Source: Eudorina sp. 2006-703-Eu-15
Lineage: Eukaryota > Chlorophyta > Chlorophyceae > Chlamydomonadales > Volvocaceae
Length of the DNA stretch: 64,000 bases
Assembly (NCBI GenBank): GCA_003117195.1
Contig: BDSI01000049.1
Location: 124,001 to 188,000, forward strand
Reading direction: 5' to 3'
Part shown: positions 11,001-20,900 of the stretch, piece after piece
Numbering within the stretch: position 1 is the first letter of the stretch
Layout: each line of letters opens with the position of its first letter
Program-made: the position numbers and the translations under genes
The notes under the pieces: model-generated
The model's input: the letters and a program-made list of their open reading frames with translations, nothing else
The model's database searches: none
Told to the model about the DNA's origin: nothing

Positions 11001-11838
11001 ACTCACGCTCGCCCGCGACCACGGCATCGTGGTGACCGATAAAGGTAGGCCGTACAACACCTCCCTGAACACACTTATGGCGGCAGCCACCGCCGTCAAT
11101 GCCGAGCAGGAATCGCGTGAAGAGATTCTGCCGTACAGGCTCTTGCTCCCGCTGACAGAGCTGGGTCTTGATATGCACTCACTTATAGATAAGAACACCA
11201 AACGGCACCTGATCACGACCGCTGAGCTTCAAAAACTCTTCCCCCGGGGTAAGGTGCAGCACCGGCACAAGGTATCGCTGAACAGACTGAGTCTGGCCGT
11301 AAGCTCCCAATGCCCCGACGCCCCACACTCGTGCATGCACGACCCACGCAAATGGACGTCCGCGATGCCGCTGGAAGACAGGAAACTCCGTGCGATCCCG
11401 GATAACCCGACATTCACCGGCCTAAGGCACAAATCGAGCCTCCCGACACCGGTCATAACGCCATCCCTTGACCCGCACGTCAGCCGCAACGCACCAGTTG
11501 TGTGGAGTGCGACCGCGACAAGGATCCGTCAGAAGGCCACGTCGCCGGCAAATTCACCGGAGTCCGAAGCGTCACCACCGCTGGATATGCCTGCGGAAGC
11601 CGAGCGAGTTGGGTGCAAGCGCAAGAGCTCACTTCGACAAAGGCAACTAGACTTCATCAACAACAACACACGTTGTGATAACAAGGCGGTCGGAACAGAA
11701 AACGCGGCTATCCACAGAGTGCAGCTGCACGATCCCACTCCTGAACACCGCACCTCATGCATGGAAACACGGCGAGTCATGGCCGCGCTGCGGCAGGACA
11801 CACGCAAATGCGTGCCCAGCCTTGGCACCCTGCAATGA
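5038..11838 (+). CDS. LINE-like polyprotein: cysteine protease, APE endonuclease, reverse transcriptase
   Basis: A 2266-residue frame of a non-LTR retrotransposon. Residues about 225-395 are unusually hydrophobic and contain several possible membrane spans. Residues about 508-650 resemble a Josephin-type cysteine protease: Cys511 in MCMVHAINNL, His632 in SHAIAV, Asp647 in YVIDS. Residues about 888-1150 form an apurinic-type endonuclease with HNVRGL (about 890), LTETK, GDFN (about 1039) and a late DHRP. The reverse transcriptase runs from PGPDGLPNE (about 1503) through LYVDFSSAFNTINHD and QGDTLSP to AYADDLAVL (YADD at about 1738). Domain order and the RT wording resemble Dualen/RandI elements of green algae. 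The first 200 residues look poorly coding, so the true start may be a later Met (for example nt 5668). RNase H lies downstream in another frame. Confidence 0.9.
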   Translation: MTAEGRRLCTVQCRETNGVGWLLVGGSARPNADETTRMKYGHEAVPINNETGRETDHVTRGSIMGLATNGSVDPWDGACCNGRTQHTADSNTLLQAGLHSPTERTTDDSCPYHVPRIMDEAPGTTRPLLDRYARGKTYSCDGLKGTQAPEARTHADPSSTQPPAWNRRPGPCIHSRTSKKILVQLPARAACAATPDPTPALQSTIRTNPPMTTRNTLGLIRTVYHRTLRLISYATRHVVTYCATSISYCIAASGMWVLKRCILRATKSTRPLDIRISHIANTGLLATASLGPLAYTAILSPLHETLGLILLTACLIRVLHYLMNTILIPWTLTIANTVTQHLARGLHLTRWLRRNPIAALRITVAAAALTLLCWQLTTAEPAALPLTGAIPTIINGLRPFPHATARARSAIDACTTIGVVVSACNTTGHLEACLLTPLAVMIWTELDLCSNFIPTDKITCGGPPGATADTTISGTNTTPNLGNTITWPPTGHPRGQTTREPYHEKQKAEMCMVHAINNLMGDPCIDPGHVLGYCRAMYAHLVETRKTGVANLWKGGFDQRTGFFSTIVLNHYLRYCAVVQKPNGDILSDHHIATVSSGFTLGPNDRLDTLLEHLPPHTRNWGFTVHLENPSHAIAVRYHQGAWYVIDSMDSGPQRITTSWPRGRGAVYYLEMRHNSSTVQTHVELRELQPPEIWRPPHTTAPNNGHNLEPMPPATTPPNETAGQHEPYNPPGRQADAQTARGTANCAPADAQVNERGRRTEDGNPPESTGARHDATYQHRSNATRAPPGAPTMRKRDKQDQQREEAGANRGKPLTVVDLLRRKANKRQHPDPDAAHDTTDTSTTAAKTENNGSVQRARPPVMPVPDEGNAPPIPTSSSPETEHRYAHIVTHNVRGLATNLLSTICNLRIWDADILVLTETKTGNRTAWIKDALRREPQAYRLHCSSKPRSAGKARYSAGVAVAISGRYSRSGNVTYVQPPAPLQGHLCHCKISTPMSTPLNILGIYCPEDTGTRNAIYAHCRMVLKTSKTNGEHVVLAGDFNAVRAAEERSTGVLDSADRLHAKFVTENALRPAPENQLPRQMSFDQWVDGHRTHSSRIDDILLCPATQLSVKLKATACTNKTLAYSSVTVAAGQFDHRPVHTRLPTDEIRLWDAKTPTRATQEAADHVNAKWKNVILPVPRATICAAQTRMDATLTSDIAALHDYLHPAVRDIEDGLAKHAADPNSTTATHLMSTLRSLESVQRTNVEAAAAMLQVTLNKGLAILLEMCTQKPPNTGKIHPKRTVSRYVQRLHREHVQLKHEYEAELRKQTCSEPHPVEHNGATAEGGDPRQTAAAHTPADATRCPGARLRDTIRQIGTQIRQALTIERKKNIAAAKRRRQHLVATRPRRAHQAIFSKDELERGLPAVRHPTSGKVCTEPDSILDAVHEYFKIQAATIGTPKTGQYRPEEAPRTYPFLQGTAPDTFHLTSPKKADDHVLLSSIADPFNYSRCIQHLPRNKTPGPDGLPNELLKALPDALQATIHDLMKVMWVKSHTPKDWTESVTVLLPKPGDGLLLKNRRPIALANTLYKLWTSLITVSIGDVAPELALFSEAQEGFLRYRNTERQIQNLLHAIEDAGLTRNDLYVLYVDFSSAFNTINHDLLLQIMYDLGLPDDLIRVVRNLYSQARTSIRTEHGTTAPIQIERGTVQGDTLSPVLFIIFLEPLLRWLHVGGRGHQYGCLSDDLNARYHCSSAAYADDLAVLTNTTRDLQTQCDKISLYSQWAGLQVNHSKCAVTGILHRKAWSDRGLNGPTCERTLEAALDAKVKISDRPVPYISPTEPYKYLGVLITMTLNWSAQMTHVCEAVRDKGDLLQGSMATPDQCIRIIQSCIQTVVTYSFPTMAYTPNDVRLLDAMIARIARRCYGLPSSFPTRAVLLPAEQYVLGVGSLLPIYARTATRALILTLNDEGRLGVVTRAMLELQCQLAADTRMHTLRRESSFYTTLKQLTLARDHGIVVTDKGRPYNTSLNTLMAAATAVNAEQESREEILPYRLLLPLTELGLDMHSLIDKNTKRHLITTAELQKLFPRGKVQHRHKVSLNRLSLAVSSQCPDAPHSCMHDPRKWTSAMPLEDRKLRAIPDNPTFTGLRHKSSLPTPVITPSLDPHVSRNAPVVWSATATRIRQKATSPANSPESEASPPLDMPAEAERVGCKRKSSLRQRQLDFINNNTRCDNKAVGTENAAIHRVQLHDPTPEHRTSCMETRRVMAALRQDTRKCVPSLGTLQ

Positions 11839-12260
11839 CCCGTCGCACAAGGACCGCGGCCACCCCCGAACCCAATAAACCGTGAAACACCGTGTATCAG
11901 GAGGGCCCCCAGGCTAGACGAGGAGAAGAGCACAGAATCCCCAAACCCTGTCCTAGCGTACCTCGCCAGCAAAGGGCTTGATGACACGCCAGCGGCGCCC
12001 CGCGCTCGGCGGAGCGATGGCGCCGAGGACGCCGCTCTAATGACTACTGTAGAGGTGGAACTCGGCGACGAGCCGCGAACATCCGGACCGTACACAGTGT
12101 CGCCAGCACCGACGCCACATCAGGAGCATCTTATCCCCCAGTGGTGGCGGCCACAGTGGCAAGTCGCTCGGAAGCAGATCCTCCAAAACTGTATCCCCTG
12201 GAAGTCTGGAAAGGGCAAAGCCGAGGACACAGAAGCCTCGCGGCCCAGGGCGGCTTTGCT
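11836..12260 (+). other. Stop plus frameshift separating the RT and RNase H parts of the LINE
   Basis: The RT frame ends at TGA 11836-11838. The same frame stays open and protein-like after it, for about 120 codons, to about 12200. The RNase H frame (+1 class shift, open from 11985) becomes the coding-like one from about 12200-12260. The simplest reading is one ancestral polyprotein interrupted by one nonsense change and one frameshift, rather than two genes. Programmed recoding cannot be excluded, but no slippery site or structure was identified. Confidence 0.6.
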
Positions 12261-13733
12261 GAAGACGTCGCGCGGCTCCTCCTGAGGTACAGCAGAGACC
12301 CCAACGGTCGAGCGGTCAAAGGCCCACCAAGATCGCAGGCCACTATTAACGAACGCCTGCGGTGCGTACTCATTAAAGCCTTGCAGGACCTAGACTCCGG
12401 CCCTGTCGCGGAGCGGTTCTCATCACCACTGAACAGTGCCGAAGAAATTGAATGCTACTTCAGTGTACATGCAGAAGATCAACTGTTCGGGGCCAACGTG
12501 GACGCCTATTCCCAACCATTCACAGGGCTCTCAATTGCGCATCCCGACCCTGACCCCGTCAGTGTCAAGAAGGCAGCAATGTGGGCGGTTGCTGGCGCGA
12601 TGCACACCACAGCGTCCGCAGCACCCACAGCTACACTGCTCGTTGCCGCTCACACCAAAAGCGGGGCCCACACCTCGCTTCTGGATACCCCTTACATGTT
12701 TTACCTCGGCCGGATCAGCCGCGGTCTGACGTGCTCACTCACCGGAGGCGTTGGCACCGATACCCTGACCCCTGGGTACAAAGGGGGCTTGGACATCTTC
12801 GTCATTGCCAACGACACAGCTCTGCGCGGGCTGAATGCCCGCTCGATGAAGGCGCTCCTCCAGAAACTCCAAGACGCGGAGACCTTCGGCCTACCTAAGA
12901 AACACCTACGCAAGCACGACAGCGAGGAACATTGTCGCCATACCCAACGACCCTACCCGTGCAAGGTTGCCCAGACCATGCGACGAATGAACGACTCGGC
13001 AACGCCCAGGCCCAGGCCCACAGTACAAGTGCCCCGGCGAGAGGCACAGGAGCTCCGGCGGGAGCTCGCGGAAGCGTTCCCGGGCACCATGCCTCTACGT
13101 ATCCCATTGCATACTATAATTTGGACTGATGGTAGTTGCGTCAAACCGCTCGCAGGCGACGGCCCGAACAGACTTGGTGCGGCAGCATACTGCGAACTTA
13201 CCGGGGAAACCTTACATGTAGACCCGGCCGGGGAAGGGTGTACAAATACAATCCAGCGGGCTGAGTTGTCGGCTATACGTGCGGCCATCGCGCAGCACAA
13301 AACCACGAGTCGCACATTAACCATAGCAACTGACTCACAAGCATCACTGGATCTCATAAAAAGAGCCATCAATGAACCCAATAGATTGCATATTTCCAAA
13401 CATAAAGCCTTGCTTATGGAAATTGTTGAGATGCTGTACGACTGCACCCAACAAAACACGACTGTCCATTTCATAAAGGTAAAATCACATACTGGTATTC
13501 ATGGTAACGATAAGGCCGATGAAGGCGCAACTGCGGTAGCACATGGTAATGCCGAGCCAACCGTAATTGAGGCCGCAGATAACGCCCCGTACGATAAGCT
13601 GGTCTGGCTACGACAAAACGATACAGTCCTTCTCGTCCTTGCCCATCCTGTCCTATCGTCGTTACCGCCTCGTGCGGCCGACTACTCTGAGGATCAGGAT
13701 TCACCTAGACGCGCCGTTGCGCGGGGCTCATAA
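12141..13733 (+). CDS. LINE 3' part: unassigned domain followed by RNase H
   Basis: This frame holds the C-terminal part of the LINE. The start at 12141 is only a GTG and is probably not a real initiator; the frame is open from 11985. RNase H occupies nt about 13115-13550. It shows WTDGS (first Asp), IQRAELSAI (Glu), IATDSQASL (Asp) and SHTGIHGNDKADE (His and last Asp), so the active site looks complete. LINE RNase H removes the RNA strand after target-primed reverse transcription. Before it, nt about 12440-12830 encode a compact region (WAVAGAMHTT, TATLLVAAHTK, LDIFVIAND) that looks folded but that I cannot name. Codons after about 13580 look non-coding. Confidence 0.8.
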   Translation: MVAATVASRSEADPPKLYPLEVWKGQSRGHRSLAAQGGFAEDVARLLLRYSRDPNGRAVKGPPRSQATINERLRCVLIKALQDLDSGPVAERFSSPLNSAEEIECYFSVHAEDQLFGANVDAYSQPFTGLSIAHPDPDPVSVKKAAMWAVAGAMHTTASAAPTATLLVAAHTKSGAHTSLLDTPYMFYLGRISRGLTCSLTGGVGTDTLTPGYKGGLDIFVIANDTALRGLNARSMKALLQKLQDAETFGLPKKHLRKHDSEEHCRHTQRPYPCKVAQTMRRMNDSATPRPRPTVQVPRREAQELRRELAEAFPGTMPLRIPLHTIIWTDGSCVKPLAGDGPNRLGAAAYCELTGETLHVDPAGEGCTNTIQRAELSAIRAAIAQHKTTSRTLTIATDSQASLDLIKRAINEPNRLHISKHKALLMEIVEMLYDCTQQNTTVHFIKVKSHTGIHGNDKADEGATAVAHGNAEPTVIEAADNAPYDKLVWLRQNDTVLLVLAHPVLSSLPPRAADYSEDQDSPRRAVARGS

Positions 13734-14117
13734 CCTGTTGGACTTTTGTAGTCACTTCCACTTAGTTGTTACAAAGGTACTAGCCTCTCAAGGCAAGGAC
13801 AAAGGACCAGCGGACACCTCTTACGCCGCCGTACTAGGATACGACTTTCCTACCACAAAGGTAACGACTGCAAGTCTGACCGAACCAGAAACCACCTCAA
13901 ACCAACACTTCCCATTTGCGCCTCAGTTATGGGCATACTGCTGTCCCTGTCATCCTCCATGTATGTACGTACCTTGCTGCCATGTTGCCAACTCTTAATG
14001 GCTCAGGTGCTGGTTAAATCACATAAAATTTTGAACCAAAGCTCACCGGCTTTTACTTTGCTGCCCGACCCTGCCGCACCTTGGTGCATCCATCTACCTC
14101 AACCTGCGGGCACTCAG
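13734..14117. other. LINE / Tmc-like gene boundary region
   Basis: This holds the LINE 3' end and an upstream intron or flank of the Tmc-like gene. No upstream Tmc exon (the family's N-terminal membrane and TPR region) is recognisable. A poor open frame crosses the region but has no family features. Confidence 0.45.
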
Positions 14118-17100
14118 ATCAACTTTGGAAGCAGCCCTGTCGGAGCGCCGAATGATTTTGCAGCTCACCGAGGAGGGGATGATCATGGGCGTGACGGATG
14201 GCAATCCAGTGGCGCTTTTCGGAATGGACCCCAGCAAGGTGAGTTGATGGCTGCATGGTGGTGAGAACGAAACACACACGGACGTGCACACATCTGAGAA
14301 CGGATGTGATTTCACTATGCGGGGACGCACCTAGCTGGCGACCGACGGAGTAGCTAGGTTTCTGTCCGTGGCTCATCAGATCGGGACACGCCGTGGAACA
14401 TATAGCAGTAGTTGTAGTTTCCTCCGTCTTGTGCCACATGGGAGGCTGTAAAACATCAAGTAAACATGGAATAGTACGCATGCGTGCACAGCCGAGTCTG
14501 GTACGGCACATCAAAGTTGTTGATAGGCGCCATGAGCATAAATGTTCGCACCAGTGATACGTAAGTGACACATATATGTTATGCAAACGACCTGTCCTGA
14601 ACCGAGTTATATGGCGTAGAACAACACTTGGCATGCAAGCCCTGCCCATTGGGTTCATGTGCTGTGGAGAGGCTGCGGGTTTCTTGCTCTGGCCCGTGCA
14701 CATCCAGTTGGCTATCTACGCACATACAGCCAGCTTCGATTGCTCGTATGTATTCTCGTCTGCTACTGCTGTTGTGAGGCATATTCGTGTACGTGGGTCC
14801 GCACGCTCGCAGCTGGCTGGGCGCGCAATTTGGGAAATCCTGGACTGGTCTGCTCTGGTCAATGCAGGCAGCATGTCCTCCGATGGACAAGAAATGTTCT
14901 ATTCGTTGGTGCGGAGGTAGGCGATGTTTCATGTGTTGCTTACTTGTTATACGTGCCGATAGATGGGCATGCAGTGACCATCGCGGCGGAGCACGGATGG
15001 GGTGCGTGAGAGCTGGACGTGAACAGCAAGAGGTGCCCAGAATAAAGCGCTGGGCGGGTGGGCGGGTGCTGCGGGTGAAGCAGGACGGTCCGGGGGGAAG
15101 AGGGAGTGGGAACTTAGCGGGGCACCGATGCACTGGCACGGTATCTATCGCTCGGGCATGGGCTCAATCAAGTCCAGAACTACAATAGCAATCAGAATAG
15201 TTGCGAGGATCGGAGTGAAGTTCGCCTCGCTCTAACATGCATACCTATTGGCCGCTGTAGCCGCTGTTTGCTGAATTAAACAATCGTGGCGGGCGGGCGT
15301 GCCTCGCATGTAATCTACGAACGAGATCTGCTGACGTGACCTCCTGCCGCCTACCTGCCTCACGTAGAGAAATTCTTGAGCCAGGACACAGCTGGCGCAT
15401 CAGCGTGTCGCCACCGTCGCGGCCTGCCCCGCCGGGCGCGTCCGACTTGTTTGCCCTGGCCAGATCCACGACAGCACGCCCGGCGTTGCTGAAGGTATGT
15501 TACACTGAGTTGCTACACCTGGAATCGATCAATTACAGCAAGGGCGGTGGTCACTCGGGGATAAGAAGGGAGGTCCGGCTTCCATGAAAGAGGCTTGCGG
15601 TCCCATAAACTTGGAAAGTTGTACCAGTGTTGAAGGAACGGTTCGCTCGTGGACAGACCTTCAATAATCGTATCCATGCAGAGGCTGCTTGTGCAACCGA
15701 CGTTAATGGATGCACAATTAATCCAACCGGACTTAACGGGTCCAGGAGCCTTTATGGAAGGTGTAGAAGCAAGGAGGCCTTCCTCAGCGTGATGCATGCA
15801 ATTACTAGAAAGGAAATACATGGGCAAGCCACGCTGCGCTGCTCGCTCCACGTCGTCTGTGTCGCCGCGCCCGTGCAAGGCAAATAACACCTTGCGGTTT
15901 TGGCTCTTCATTATTAGTTGACTGTTTAGCATGCATATGTGTGTATCACACGCACGCACATGATCTGTAATCAAATATCCCGTCTCTCTCCCCCTCTTTT
16001 CACTTGTCTTTAACATACCGCATTATTTGTGGATGCATGGTCGACATAGATGCACATCGAGGTGCTCCCCGAGCCGGATGAACTCGGGCAAGCGCATCGA
16101 GTCTTCTTGGAGATCTGGCCCCTGCACAATGCCTCCGGTGTGCTGGAGATCGACAGCACCTCGGGCCGCATCCGCTCAGTCCTGGAGCAGTTCACGCGAC
16201 CCGCGGGTCTGCTGTTCGGCGTCGCCACCCAGTCCCTCACCGGCAAGCTGCTGGCCGACCTAGTCACCATGCCGCAGGGCCGCAGCAAACCAAGTGAGCT
16301 GCTGTCACACCACGGTGTCAAAAAGAGCAGCCTCAAGTCGAGCGCGAACGATTCATCAGTTAAGGTAAGAAGACAGTAGCAGCGGCGGCGGGCGCCCGCC
16401 TGATCCACCTAACCTGCCAAGCTGGTGCCAGCGTACCGTAACATTTGGCAGGCACCACGGCTTGCTGCAGCGCGCTCATTATTACCGGTCGTTGGGTTTG
16501 CTGCCTACACACGAAGTGCTTGATTAATGTATCGCTAGTGACGTGATGACAGGCAGGTAATAACTCGCTAAACCCGTCATCATGCATGTATACATATAAC
16601 GCAGTTTTTCTTTGGAGCAAAGCAAATACTCCGGTTTGCTTGATTGCCGTGGTCCTGTAGCTGGTTAGTTCCATGGAATGATGGATAATCATTGATGCAT
16701 GTATGCCACCTCAGGGTACCGTACGTAGTTCGTAACTCACTTGATTGACCTATTTGATCTGATTCTCCGCCCATCTCGCGCGCACGGCCATGGCAGGTGG
16801 GCCCGGTGTACGTGCTCCACGGTGCCCATGTGGACGGTGTGAATAACCTCCTGGACGTCCAGCTGATCGGCAAGGCCGGCCCCAGCCAGGTCCTTCATGT
16901 CGTTATGCGGCCACATCAGGCCCCGTTGGTGCCATCGGGCCTGGGACGCCCACCCTCGATGTCCGCGCCCCCCGGGGTATCCCCAACAGTGAGGCTTGGC
17001 ATTCCCAGCGGAGCTTCCCCTTTGCCGGCTGCTGGGGCGACCACCCTCCAAATGACGGGAGACACGGCAACTGTGGCCACGTCGCCCGAAAGCACCCCTG

Positions 17101-17728
17101 TCCGAACGACCGCAACTGGCTATGTGGTTAGGCAGAGCTCCCAGCAGGGCCCAGCGCCCCGGTCGATGGCGCCGCCACCTACGCAGGCTGCTGCAATAAT
17201 GGTACCGACGACGACCGTAGCGACGCCGCCAAAGGACGCGCGCGAGCCGCCGCTGCGGCTGTTCACCTGGCCTGAAAGCACCAAGGAGGACGACCTGCTG
17301 TCAGGTGCAACTGGGGCGCCGCCGCCGCTACCGCCTCCGGACGTGTCGCTCTTGCCCTCTATGCCGGTAATGGCCAACCCCGCCGCCCGCGGCAAGTTGG
17401 CACAGCTGGTCAAAGAGTTCGAGAGCAAGCGGGCGAGCCCAGGCGCTTCTGGCGGCGCCGGCGCCGCAGTCTCCTAGGGCCTCCTTCGGTACGGAGAGGC
17501 TCATGGAAGCCGTGGAGGCGGCGATAACAGATACACCTCCGCGCCAGGCGACCTCATTTTCGCTGACCATCACGGACGCAATCGGGGCGCCTCCGGATCC
17601 GCCTGAGGGCGACGGCGCATCCACGGATGCTGGCACGTCCCTGCCGGGTACCCCCTTGCCAAACATCACCTCAGCTGTCTTCAAGAAGTTAACGGTGACC
17701 ATGGCACCCACCGACCTGCTTGCGACAG
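14118..17728 (+). pseudogene. TmcB/TmcC-like PAS protein gene, copy 1, 5' part (PAS exons)
   Basis: Five exons join in phase: 14118-14238, 14813-14916, 15368-15494, 16050-16364 and 16797-17728, all with AG acceptors and GTGAGT, GTAGGC, GTATGT, GTAAGA or GTTCGT donors. They encode a PAS-type pattern (RRMILQLTEEGMIMGVTDG, ALFGMDPSK, LAGRAIWEILD). A second PAS-like unit follows (NASGVLEIDSTSGRIRSVL, LLFGVATQSLTGKLLADLV, then GPVYVLHGAHVDG and LLDVQLIGKAG). After these comes a Pro/Ala/Thr-rich linker. This order matches the tiny-macrocysts-like proteins that are numerous in volvocine algae; their ligand and role are unclear. No start codon or upstream exon is present. Exon 5 lacks 8 bases near 17470 that copy 2 has (27827-27834), which shifts the frame to an early stop at 17475. 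Confidence 0.75.
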
Positions 17729-17900
17729 GTTCGTGGATGTGCGCGGACGAGCACGCATGCGTGGATGGCCGATGTGTTTATTTATTTGGCTTCCGCAGGC
17801 TGACATGCACTTTGCATGCATGTGGCAACGCACGGTACGCCTATCTGATTTTGCCTAATAATGCATTGAATCATGCATCTGTGTGTGTCTTTGCATGTAG

Positions 17901-20900
17901 GCGGCAACGTGCGTCCGTCTTCGGTGCCCTCGGATGGGGTCGAGGTGCGGTCTATTTCGGACGTCGCCGACGGTCAGGAGGACGATGCCAGCGATGTAAG
18001 CCAGCACCGCGAACGTGGGACGGGCACGCAGCAAACGGCTCGTGTATGTGTGCGAGCGCATTTTATGTGTATCCTTGACTAATCAAGGCAGGGATGCGTG
18101 CGTGCATGCAATGCGAGGGGCATACTTTGTATACTTTGTTGTATCACGCCTTAAAGAAACGATCGATCGGCAGTTGTCCCTGTTGGACACCTCATGGTAC
18201 ATACCCAGGGTACAACATACTTATAGATGCTCGGGTGTGTTAGATAGCGCGGTTACTCGGTTTATCTATCTGGTTTTACTCTGACGAAGCAAATGCTGTC
18301 TATGTGTGTTATTCTGTAAATAGGCCTACGCAGCCAGCGCCTGTATGTTAGAGCACGACAGCTCCCCTCCTCTATCTGCATCCTCCACCTTTCCATAGGC
18401 GTCCTCTTTTTAATTACGAGTAGCCAGCTGCACAATCAACGAGGACCGTTCGTTCGTCGTCGCATCGACGAAGTTTTTATCGTGTGTTATTAGGATGTGC
18501 TTGTATCATGTAACAACCAATATCACCTCCGTCTGAATGCCCCCGTGCGTACATGCACGCAGCTGCATCTGAGAAGGGGGACAGGCTCGGAGCGGATCTC
18601 AAATTGGATCGCAAGCAAGGGTACAGTCAATCAGTATCACGTTGGGCATCTATCGATACGCGCAATCGTGTGTGCTAGGCGTGCCTGTTTGCAGCCAAGA
18701 AGTTTTAGACCATAGAGGGGCCTTGAGGTAGTGGCCTTGCAGTAGTGGAAGAGGCTGAAGTATTATGCTACTTTGCGTATTATTATTTCATAGTTTGTAA
18801 TATTAGAAGGGGGGGCGTGGAGCGTGCACAGCAGTCTCGCACTGCGCGGCTTCTCCAAATACAGCAGCTGTTCATGTATGGTACGGTTTGTGCGATGCGG
18901 CATACGCAGGTGCTTTCTACCAGAATTCCGTACCGCCGCCGAGTACGCTGGGCATGCGGCAGGTAGGTGGCTGCTGGGTGAGGAACGCAGGGCACGGAGG
19001 TATTATTTAATGCATTTGGCATGAAGATAATGCGTCTGGGTCGGTAGTTTGGACCACGTACCCTCGCATGTACACACTGCGGATATTATTAATAAACGGG
19101 CAACATAAGGGTTTGACCTTTTCCTAAGGTTCTTTCATGTGATGGGTGCAGAGCAACGAGTCGAGGCCCAGCGAGGGGGAGCCGCCGCACACGCCCATGC
19201 AGTCCCTGGATCTTCGGGCGCTGCTGCGCAAGGGGGCCCCGGAGTCTGACAGCTTCGCGAGGCCACCTGCTGCACCCGATGATGGGCCGCCTCCCCTCGC
19301 TCCACGTCCCAGTCGTGAAGCTGGTGTGGATGACGACGCGGCGAGCGAGGGCGGTCAGAGTGGCATCTCTGCGCAATCAGGTGCGTCTGTCGATGTTGTG
19401 CACATGCATCGCGGGCATACTTGACGACATATATACACAGGCGTCCTTGATTGAGGCATTCTTTACTTGCCCAACAGATGACGGCGCCGATTATAAGCGG
19501 GGCAAGCGATACCGCAAGCTAATGAAGCTCATGGACTCGGGGCAGACGCAGCAGGTGCGAATAGTGCGAATGGACGCCTAGGACGCCCATGTTATACTTG
19601 CACGACTGCGCAATAGATGTAATAGCTGTGATGTGGTGGTTCCATCTGATATGGCGATGTCAGTGTCAGGCCCTATCGATGTGCAACTAATGCGACATAC
19701 ATGTATGCCCACGATATATGTGATCATGCATACTTCGCATGGTAATTAACATTACAGACCAGATATTGCAGTTGTAACGCTGGGTTACAGTATAAGGCCC
19801 TACAAAAGATCCTGCACAGCATCTCGAGAAGCCTGTGGCCGCGCCGTGTTACAGCAATGGGCGCGTAATTTCTTAAGGACCGACATATACATTCATTGTC
19901 CGACACCTTGGGGGTTATAGGCATCGGAAAATGCATGCGGCCAATATTGACCGCATGCAAAATAGAAGAGGTTTGAGTACGGTGTTGAGAACGTTTAAGA
20001 ATGCTAAGAATGCCGATGGTGCTCGAGTACGTTCACAGGCGTACTCAAGTTGTACTTAGGCTGCGAATCGCAGCTTGGCACTTGAGAACGGTCCATGCAT
20101 TGTTCACGTTTTTTTTGAAGTAAGGAACGCAGTGAGCCGACAGGAGTGGATATTGCATATCGGACAGGTGCGCTTTGAATTCAGCAAGTAGGTTGCCCAT
20201 TGGTGCACCGTCTCGCCTGATGTGATAAATACAGGTGCAACAACGCTTCCGGTTCAATGCGCTCGCCACGGTTGCAATGCTGGCGGTGGTACACATTGTC
20301 TGTTTTTCACTGACGCTCTACGCGGTCCAGGCCAAGCGAGGCAGCATGATCGAGTTAGGACGAACGGGACAAGCGCAGCGGTACATGCACCAGGTGGGCG
20401 GGTGCGAATTTATTTATTTATAATTCGAAATTCGTTCGTTGTTTGTTATGCATGTCGTACTGTAGCGGTACGGATACGTACATCCGGCAATAAATCTGGA
20501 CAGCACGGGCAGAGTTCACGTGATAAGATGCAGTGCGTCCAGTTGCACTTAGGTGTGCATGTATTACTGTTAATCAATCATATTTGCTACATTTCCTTGG
20601 TAATTTTAATTGTTCTTATTTGGTACAGACGCCGGGTAGATCGGGTGTGGGCGCACTGCCCCGCCTGACGCGTGCATCAACTACATACTGGCTTTCAACA
20701 ACAACCGCCTCCCACAGGGCAGCACCCAGACAAACCTATCTACGCGAAACGCCGAAGCATTCAACACTGTTGCTCGCCGGCATGCCGCAACATACATGCA
20801 TTCAACCTGGCACGCCCGTACATCGTACGGGTACTCCGATTTCATAGAAACCCCGTACCAAATTTTTACTATGCACGAATGCCGTGTGGCGAGGCATACG

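Larger units (their letters stand above)
5038..13733 (+). mobile_element. Dualen/RandI-like non-LTR retrotransposon, apparently inactive
   Basis: The two frames above together form one element of at least 8.7 kb in protease, endonuclease, RT, RNase H order. No poly(A) tail, 3' microsatellite or target-site duplication was found, so both ends are uncertain. The 3' end lies between 13733 and 14117. Dualen elements are known for dual endonucleases; a second, restriction-like endonuclease (CCHC plus PD-(D/E)XK) was not seen here. The family name is therefore tentative. The element abuts the truncated 5' side of the Tmc-like gene in the same orientation and may have caused that truncation. Confidence 0.75.

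Noticed and set aside
14576..15188. Several 110- to 190-codon frames around the second exon of the Tmc-like gene
   Set aside because: Only the 14813-14916 part fits the family and splices in phase; the rest is intron or antisense shadow.
18497..19022. Short open frames within the large introns of the Tmc-like gene and its copy
   Set aside because: They start and stop at random, lack family features and lie between exons that splice in phase.
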